Origin: Siphonodentalium dalli
Lineage: Eukaryota > Mollusca > Scaphopoda > Gadilida > Siphonodentaliidae
Direction of reading: 5' to 3'
Assembly (NCBI GenBank): GCA_032622095.1
Contig: CP136069.1
Location: 189,027,122-189,091,121, forward strand
Length of the DNA stretch: 64,000 nt
The notes under the pieces are model-generated. The model was not told where the DNA came from, ran no database searches, and saw only the letters and a list, made by a program, of their open reading frames with translations. Each line of letters begins with the position of its first letter. Position 1 is the first letter of the stretch. Shown one piece after another: positions 57,430-64,000 of this stretch. The position numbers were made by a program, and so were the translations under genes.

Positions 57430-59870
57430 CCCCTGGAACCGTGACATTGACGGGCTTCAGACAAAGAGTTTCAAAAGTGTTTGGGTGACGATGTTCTAAA
57501 TTCCATATACCAATTTGACAGTATTGGCCTTGCTAAAACTCATTTCACACACAATCTAGTCTTGCACCTTAATGGCTTCAATATTTTCCAAAATTCTGCA
57601 ACCAAGATATTAAAGGCAACAGATCTTTTGGGGGTATTTGTGTAATCGTCAAGAAAAGTATAAATTCCACCAGAAAACTCCACATATAGCACAATACATG
57701 GATACCTATTTGATACTCTAACACACGACGTTGCCCGTTTCTCAAAACAATTTAAGTATGGATTTTAACGCTCGAACAGGGAGCGATAACACCGATCACA
57801 TAGTTGATGACTCTATATCTCAATTTATACCAGATGACCCTGATTATCACATTTATAACCAATCGATCACTAATAGGTAGTCACAAGACCCCAATCAATG
57901 TTCCAGAGGTACACAACTGTTAGAGATGTGCGTCGAAGGCAAATTTATAATTTTAAATGATAGAATGTTAGGTGACATGTTGGGCAAACTCACTTGTCAC
58001 TGTTCTATTGATAGAAGCGTTATCGACTATATAATCGCCAGTGAAGATATATATAATCAATTTCTATACACGAGATTCCACCCTTTTAAACACAGCTTGT
58101 CAAATCATTGTCAACTGTCAACTGCCATCTCATTGAATGTTCAGTTCGAATCTGAAACAACGTCTGAATCTGAACAAACACCTGTATATAAAGCGACTCC
58201 AAAATTGGTATGGTCAAAAGATTCAATTCTAATATTTCAGAATGTTGTGAAGTCAACACAAATTTGTTCAGACTTTGAATCATTCCTTCACAAAGACTAC
58301 TAAAATGAGGGCCATATAGAGTCAGTAGTAATTGAGTTTACCACAATCATGTAAATGAATGCAGATATATGTCTATACTTCAAAGCGGATGACACCAGGT
58401 AAAATTAAACGTAATAACCCTAATCATAAAAAAATGCTATGATAACCCCCTGCTATAATTAAGGAAAGACCTTGATATCAGCCGACAGCTCGCCTTGCAA
58501 CCTTTTGAAAAACAACTCAGTACCAAATGTTTCCAGTTATTTAATAAATCAGAAAATAAGAAAGCAAAGCGTAGATCATACTTTAACGAAATTATGAATT
58601 CAATGAACACAATACTCACAAATAACCCTAAAGCTTTCTGGGAACTTGTCACTTAGCTAGTTTAACAAGCACAGTGCGAAAAAGAGGCAACACCTGACAT
58701 TGAGCCGAGTACTTGGTTTATTTATTTCAAATCGCTAAATAGCATTCAACAGGACACAACAATACAAAATGCGAGGAACTAGAACGTAGGCTCTCTACTC
58801 TTGAGTGACCTCCCGCCTCTCCAGATCTTTACTCAGCCTTTTCAATAAAAGAAATTTCACAAGCATGTAACCATCTTAAAAACAAAACAAAAGTAGCGAC
58901 AAAAATAGGAATTTAAATGAAGTGCTAACATATCTGCCCTGCTTGATGAAACAATTCAACCTTATTCGGAACTCAGGCACGTATCCAAAATCATGGTCAG
59001 AAAGGCTGATACTTGTGAGTGGTTTTCAAATTAAACGGTAACTTTAATGTAGCTCTGTGTGATCTATACCAGCGAGCCCTATAAGCATTCTTCATATTGA
59101 AAAATCAATTTCAAAACCAACCATACAATCCTCGCCATACGCTGGAACCCATCCTAGTATATGGATGTGAAATTATCAATATGAGCCCTAAAACCGACAT
59201 TGATTGAGATTTTTTTCTATTTGGCGGCAATCAGATGGAAACGTTGAATAAAAGCCTTTGAAATTTATCCTAGGTGTAAACAAAAAAAGCCGATAAAATA
59301 TTGGAAAAGACTAAGTTTCACCAAATGATCCTTTATTGTAACATGCACTTAAGGAAAACATAGCCATGACGAACAGAAACGAAATATGCGGCTACATGTA
59401 TCATCTGAACACAAGTTTATGGGTCAATTAGGTTTCCAGCAAATAACCAGAAATCCAAAATCAGTTACTCCAAAAGATATAAGGTCCATTAACTGTGCCG
59501 TAAAATCGAACTTTCGTTCCAATCGGAAACAATGCATTAATACTAGTGATAAACACATACCATACAGAGAGTCATCACTTCACCAGGTTGCGTATTAGCA
59601 CACCCCGCCTACATCTTGAAGACATATTATGCCCCCAAAAAAAAACCTTAGAAAAAGATAGACTGTACACCAAATGCAATAGAAAATGAGGCTCATTTCT
59701 TACTAGAATGTCCGAAATATGGTACACAGAGGGAAAATTTGATTCAACCACTTTTAAACCCATTGGGGCACCAACTATACATTGATGACCAATTAACTTG
59801 GCTTCTTGGTAATCAATCTCCTGCAAATACTAAGCCTATCGCAAAAATTGTGTGCACATAACATCTACGA
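57430..59870 (+). pseudogene. LINE ORF2 remnant: endonuclease, linker, C terminus; RT core deleted
   Basis: 57495-57620 gives the first part of an apurinic-type endonuclease (FNIFQ, KATDLLG). 57757-58140 gives DFNARTGSD, LLEMCVEGKFIILNDRMLGD, IDRSVIDYIIASEDI and NHCQLS, the classical C-terminal endonuclease blocks. 58540-58720 gives KKAKRRSYFNEIMNSM, NNPKAFWELV and STWFIYFKSLN, the usual linker. A short start of RT (EISQACxHLKNKTKVA) is near 58865. The YADD core is absent, and text typical of the thumb/C-terminus follows: ILVYGCEI (about 59155), KFILGVNKK (about 59265) and AIENEAHFLLECPKYGTQRE (59674-59735). Many stops and frameshifts. Probably CR1/L2-like; clade not tested. Confidence 0.75.
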
Positions 59871-59966
59871 GGACAATTTACTTTTCTCTCCTGGGAACCG
59901 CAATAACTGACTTCTTTGAGTATTGTTGTTGGAATTGGTATGCATGTATTCATGCTTTATATGTAC

Positions 59967-60603
59967 ACTAGCAGCTGACCCGACTTCGTCCGGGCTTTGA
60001 CCTTGTATTGACCATTTTGAAGGTCAATGTCAGGTCGGGGTCACGATTTGACCCGTCGAAAACACCCCCGACAAATGTATCCCTAGGTATCAAATTTCGT
60101 CGAAATCCGTTAATTTTTTTTATTTAATTTGAGTTAATTCTGCCTTCTGATAAATCAAGAGAAATGATGGTACCCGTCCCGTACGTTTGTGGGTCCTCGG
60201 GCGGAAAAACTTACCCGATGAAAATCTCCCCCGTTCCTTGGAACCCCTAAATACGAAGACAGAAATAAGAATCACACAACACGCTCATGTCTGGATACAG
60301 ACACACTCACGTCTGACCCCAGACATAAGAATCACATTACACGCATACGCTCTTTATGAACGACACTGCGGATACGAACGCTCTTTAACTATCAACGCGA
60401 TTAACCACACAGTGCCAATGGCGGTCATTTTGGTGACTGAGAATGGAGAAGGAGTGCTCTGATGTTCTCAGAAGCGGTGCGATGACACTTTGTGTGAGAT
60501 TTTACCCTTAGATAGGAAGTTTGGGCTCAATCCGTCCGGCAATTTTCCAGGCCATAGCTAACAGACAAACAGACAGACAGAAGTCCCAAAATATAAAGTA
60601 GAT
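59967..60603 (+). mobile_element. Retroelement fragment (RTE-like 3' region or SINE) nested in the LINE 3' part
   Basis: Starts ACTAGCAGCTGACCCGACTT and ends GACAGACAGAAGTCCCAAAA then ATATAAAGTAGAT. The flank TATGTAC occurs on both sides (59960-59966 and 60604-60610), a likely 7-bp target duplication. The block CAAATTTCGTCGAAATCCGT and the CAGACAGACAGA tail are features I associate with RTE-type 3' ends and their SINEs; the class is inferred. A 91-codon open frame inside (60187-60462) is not recognised. Confidence 0.55.
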
Positions 60604-60830
60604 TATGTACTTTGCCAATCAACTCTTTATAGCATATGGTATAATACGCCTACATCATTTATATCTGTTGTTCCACTTCTTTCATATGTTATTCTCAATA
60701 AGCATATTAAACTATTATACATACTTTATGTAATCATCTGTTCATAGACCAAGTTCCAATTGGAGTTTTCTATTATTTGTTCAATAAATCTTGAATCTTG
60801 AATTTAAATTTTTTTCCATACTGCGGTTAT
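60604..60830 (+). other. LINE 3' untranslated tail
   Basis: AT-rich sequence ending in TTCAATAAATCTTGAATCTT: a polyadenylation-like AATAAA and a short TTGAATC simple repeat, which is a common kind of LINE 3' terminus. Confidence 0.5.
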
Positions 60831-61774
60831 AAACTGAACAACATATGGTTTATGTTAATTAGAAGTCATCACAAATCGACATGAGATACAACACTGGACC
60901 AATTTATAAGCTAATTCGATAAATAAATCGATAAATATTGTGAACTTTTACATGAATTTTGACAAATATATAAGCATATAATGGACCTATCCGTAGTCCA
61001 GCCCACCAGTAGACTGCATGGTTACTGTTACTACGCACCACAAGCCATCTCAATTTCGCTATCTCTTCAGTGCTAACATGGCTTCCGATGAGAAAGGACT
61101 GTGTTGTTAAACGCCTTGTAACACGATAATATAGCTTCTTTTTGAATATCACGATTTCAAGATACCTTTGTGTGTATATATGCATCTTGACTGTTGTTAG
61201 ATATAAACAAAAATAGAACCAGTTTTTAAACAAAAAACCAGGTGTGATCGTTAGGCCACTTCCGATAACCAACACAGATATATGTTTACGTTGAATCAAA
61301 CTGTAAATGAAGCCATTATGAAACTTCAATATCAAATAGCAAACTTAATATCGAAGCTATGCTAATGGTTCACACCTTGATAAAATAAACCAAACGGAGG
61401 TGTGCACGTGGTTATGAATCTATAATCCCTCTTTTGTCGAAATAAATATAACGATATCAGTTTACCATAATAGTTACCACGAGCGTCCTGAATGAGCCCC
61501 GGTGACATCAGTCAGACCGGATGCAAAGGATTATCAAACAATGGCCTTTTAAAATTCCACATCCTATTTTGCAGTAACTAAAGTACATTAAAGAAAACGC
61601 CGACTATAATGGAGTCAGTTACATGTTGCCATGAGGCAACAATAGCACAAAGTGAACTTGTTCGGTGAAGGTTGAGTGTATACACCGCGAAGCACGTGCA
61701 ATGTGTGAAATTTCGTGTAATTCTCTTGGAAAACATCTGTTAATTCTCATTTATACGTACATTGTCGCATTAAT
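60831..61774. other. No gene recognised; upstream of the possible exon at 61775
   Basis: A 143-codon minus-strand open frame (60904-61335) has no domain I know. If the exon at 61775 is real, its promoter is within about 61600-61770; no TATA box is evident. Confidence 0.35.
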
Positions 61775-61834
61775 ATGGAGGAAGCTTTAGATTCTCAAAT
61801 GGATTCAGTAAAACGTTCGCACGAGATCCTACAG
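61775..61834 (+). CDS. Possible first coding exon of an unknown gene
   Basis: An ATG in strong initiation context (A at -3, G at +4) opens 20 codons beginning MEEALDSQMDSVKRSH and ends at CTACAG|GTAAGTG, a near-perfect 5' splice donor, exactly in phase 0. The peptide is charged and helix-prone; I do not recognise the protein. A polypyrimidine-AG site at 62111 would add ETELKHV and a stop, giving a 27-residue product. The true second exon could instead lie beyond the window. No repeat covers this stretch, which makes a host gene more plausible here than elsewhere. Confidence 0.4.
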
Positions 61835-63597
61835 GTAAGTGTGAATATCAGAGATTTGAATTCAATATTACCACGGTGTTATAACAGCAACAAATGTATA
61901 CATTTATAACGAAAAACACTTCACATAAAACACATACTCGCGACACAAGTAATATTCATAACGCATCATCGATCGGGACTACTATTTCCACGTTTAATTT
62001 GAAATCTGTTATATATAAATATTGAAATTTAAATAACACTAGGATCCGAGTGTGGTCGTTGGCATTGTTTAATCCAGCGTAAACAGATGTCTTAGTTACT
62101 TTTTTATTTAGGAAACCGAACTAAAACATGTATAAATATCGTTCGTCAACCGGACATGTTCCCCATGTACATTTCAACGCCATTTTAGCTTTTAACACTT
62201 ATTTTGCTCTCGTGTTCGTAACTTCCCTATGGCTTACAATGGTAGTTAGGGAACCGCTTGTGGTGCGATTCATATCACTAGGCAGGCACATGTCGCTTCC
62301 GGGTTTAAGCTATCGGCTCATTGGCTATAATTGAAATTGGGGCGGTACCTACGGATAGGTCCATTGGCTATAACGTGTAAACCACATAATCTGTTGACCA
62401 GGAGCATGTCTCAAAAATTGCCCCAAACCATGGTACAACTATTTTAATGATGGAATGCCAACAAGATCTCTCTATAAATGGGGCGCGGGCGTAATATTAC
62501 CCCTACAAAATATATAATAAATATGTACATCGTCATATCAAGTGTGTTTTACGGTCATACAATGAAATAAGTGTAGAGAGTGGGGTAAAGGAAGATTCTA
62601 AAACGCCTGTCAGAACCTGTGCCCAGATTAAAATTAATAAGGTAAAAAACTGTATGTTTACTAATTTTGGAAAAATTGATAACGTTGTGATTAAATTTCG
62701 ATAATAATATAGGACACACGCATGAGAGAACTAGACTTGAAGTAGCAAAAGCCTAATATCTTCGCAAATTCACCTTTAAAATATTTCATATATATTTCAA
62801 TTTTGATTTTATTTGTGGAAAAGTTCCTATTATTTTTTGAAATTGGACACCAATCATCCATGGCTACCAAACGGATGACTGAAACTCACGTTTTACATGT
62901 ATATTTTTTCTCATTATTGTAAAACAGGATACAATTGACGATATATACAACATTGCTGGCGGATCGTGTTTGGTAATCGTATAAGATGTCGTCCGAAATG
63001 GCCACCGAATAGTAGATTCCCCATTTTCTATTACAAATGTGATTGCATTCGTTGTAAGGAGATATGTTAGTTATATGCATTCACCGGTGTTCGTAAACAA
63101 ACTGAAACCCCCTATTTATGTCCTTAATGATCAATCACTCTCAAAGTGCTCATTGAAGTCAACATTTATTCTACTCCAGTTCTTGCAGCCACCCTCACAT
63201 TTACAAACATCGGTGCAAAACAAGAACATTTATTAGATTCACAAGAATCGATCAAGTTGCAGCCAGAGCTCAGCTCCATGTCTTCATTTGGCAGCGGGAG
63301 AGAGTGCCATCTGCAATACTCCATCACGAAGCGACCATCCATGACCGATATGGCATGTTATATCAGGGTGGGGTGTTAATGTACTACACCAAGTCATCGC
63401 TTGATAGTTTGCACACATAACGTGATGTTTGTTTGTAGGAATCTGCGGTTGGTGGAAGCATTTGTGTTGGCGTTTTCTTCTACAGAACAAAATAACGTGT
63501 ATCGCAATTCATCAACCTGCCTGCACTGCGGTTTACCATTTAGGGCACACAAAATTCTGGCACGATGTGGTGAGTTCATCGTCGACTTTAACCCTTT
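61835..63597. other. No gene recognised (possible intron)
   Basis: AT-rich DNA with short open frames only. ATTGGCTATAA is repeated near 62320 and 62363. It would be intronic if the exon at 61775 is real. Confidence 0.35.
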
Positions 63598-63611
63598 ACC
63601 CAACAGAAGGG

Positions 63612-63687
63612 CCCTGTGCCAATGCATTCTCTTATATATGCGAGTCGACCATAGGTCGCCTCGCATACATAAGAGAATGCATTGGCT
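63612..63687. repeat. Hairpin module in B3, left
   Basis: 33-bp-arm hairpin with one substitution in the right arm (CATACATAAG). Confidence 0.9.
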
Positions 63688-63764
63688 TAACACATTAAAA
63701 ATTATAAAATTGTTAAAGAATGTAAGAAAAAATGGTAAAAAGTGTTAAAAAAAGATTTTGTTTA

Positions 63765-63840
63765 GGCCAATGCATTCTCTTATATATGCGAGGCGACCTA
63801 TGGTCGACTCGCATATATAAGAGAATGCATTAGCACAGGG
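63765..63840. repeat. Hairpin module in B3, right
   Basis: 33-bp-arm hairpin. The outer end reads ATTAGCACAGGG. Confidence 0.9.
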
Positions 63841-64000
63841 CATAACTGTAACTATCACAATGTGGTCAAGGAGCCGGTTCCAATGATATCCATATTTGTA
63901 TGGTTCTATTGAGACAGACCGAAGATATTTTAGGCTGTTGAAGCTTTATTTGGCCGGTTTTGGCCGTTTTGTTGGGTAAAGGGTTAATGGCTTGTTCAAG

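Larger units (their letters stand above)
63598..63987 (+). mobile_element. Element B3, TTAA-flanked, two hairpin modules
   Basis: TTAACCCTTTACCCAACA (63598) mirrors the right end TTTTGTTGGGTAAAGGGTTAA (63987). Collinear with B2 and in the same orientation. Modules at 63612-63687 and 63765-63840. Confidence 0.92.

Noticed and set aside
60904-61335. A 143-codon minus-strand open frame as a gene
   Set aside because: No recognisable domain, AT-rich codon content, and no supporting splice or promoter signal.

Overview
This is a gene-poor, repeat-dense stretch of an animal nuclear genome. No intact protein-coding gene, rRNA or tRNA gene is visible. The evidence for an animal is the mix of decayed eukaryotic transposons (a Helitron carrying the DUF6570-type module, two LINEs with ORF2-type endings, a tRNA-derived SINE), many TTAA-flanked short inverted-repeat elements, three large satellite arrays and consensus GT splice donors. 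The repeat style (a hairpin followed by a CGTCCG-rich tract, tRNA SINEs, LINE ORF1 with an SGNH esterase) reminds me of marine lophotrochozoans, probably a mollusc. That assignment is inference and was not tested.

Layout. 1-2210: unassigned sequence, a hairpin/CGTCCG repeat, then a frameshifted Helitron N-terminal region. 2211-7529: a 27-bp minisatellite that continues the Helitron reading frame. It is split by a 3.3-kb element (3089-6401) that has 16-bp terminal inverted repeats, an ATAT target duplication, six copies of a 15-bp motif and a broken PHD-like zinc finger. 7530-25000: mostly unassigned, with fold-back elements, short TTAA elements (families A, D, F) and local tandem duplications. 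25066-26450: a LINE 3' end split by a SINE with a perfect 13-bp target duplication. 26460-37630: families B, C, D, E, F and a long-TIR element at 32.2-33.1 kb, plus a possible minus-strand first exon at 35.8 kb. 37759-46360: an 8.6-kb satellite of 54-bp units with two levels of higher-order duplication. 46389-53251: more copies of families A-F and a fold-back. 53581-56886: a 3.3-kb satellite of 28-bp units. 56905-60830: a degraded LINE (ORF1 esterase, ORF2 endonuclease, ORF2 C terminus) with another retroelement piece nested in its 3' region. 60831-64000: unassigned, except for a possible first exon at 61775 and one more B element.

The most striking structure is a near-perfect 33-bp-arm hairpin module. 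It occurs 13 times, plus one remnant, usually as two facing copies, inside eight elements that have three quite different terminal inverted repeats (families A, B and C). The window is also a set of nested insertions whose order can be read directly: E in B at TTAA, F in D at TTAA, C in a dispersed repeat, the SINE in a LINE, and the 3.3-kb element in the 27-bp array. The very long open frames in the 27- and 54-bp arrays exist because those unit lengths are multiples of three and lack stops in several frames on both strands. I do not regard them as genes.
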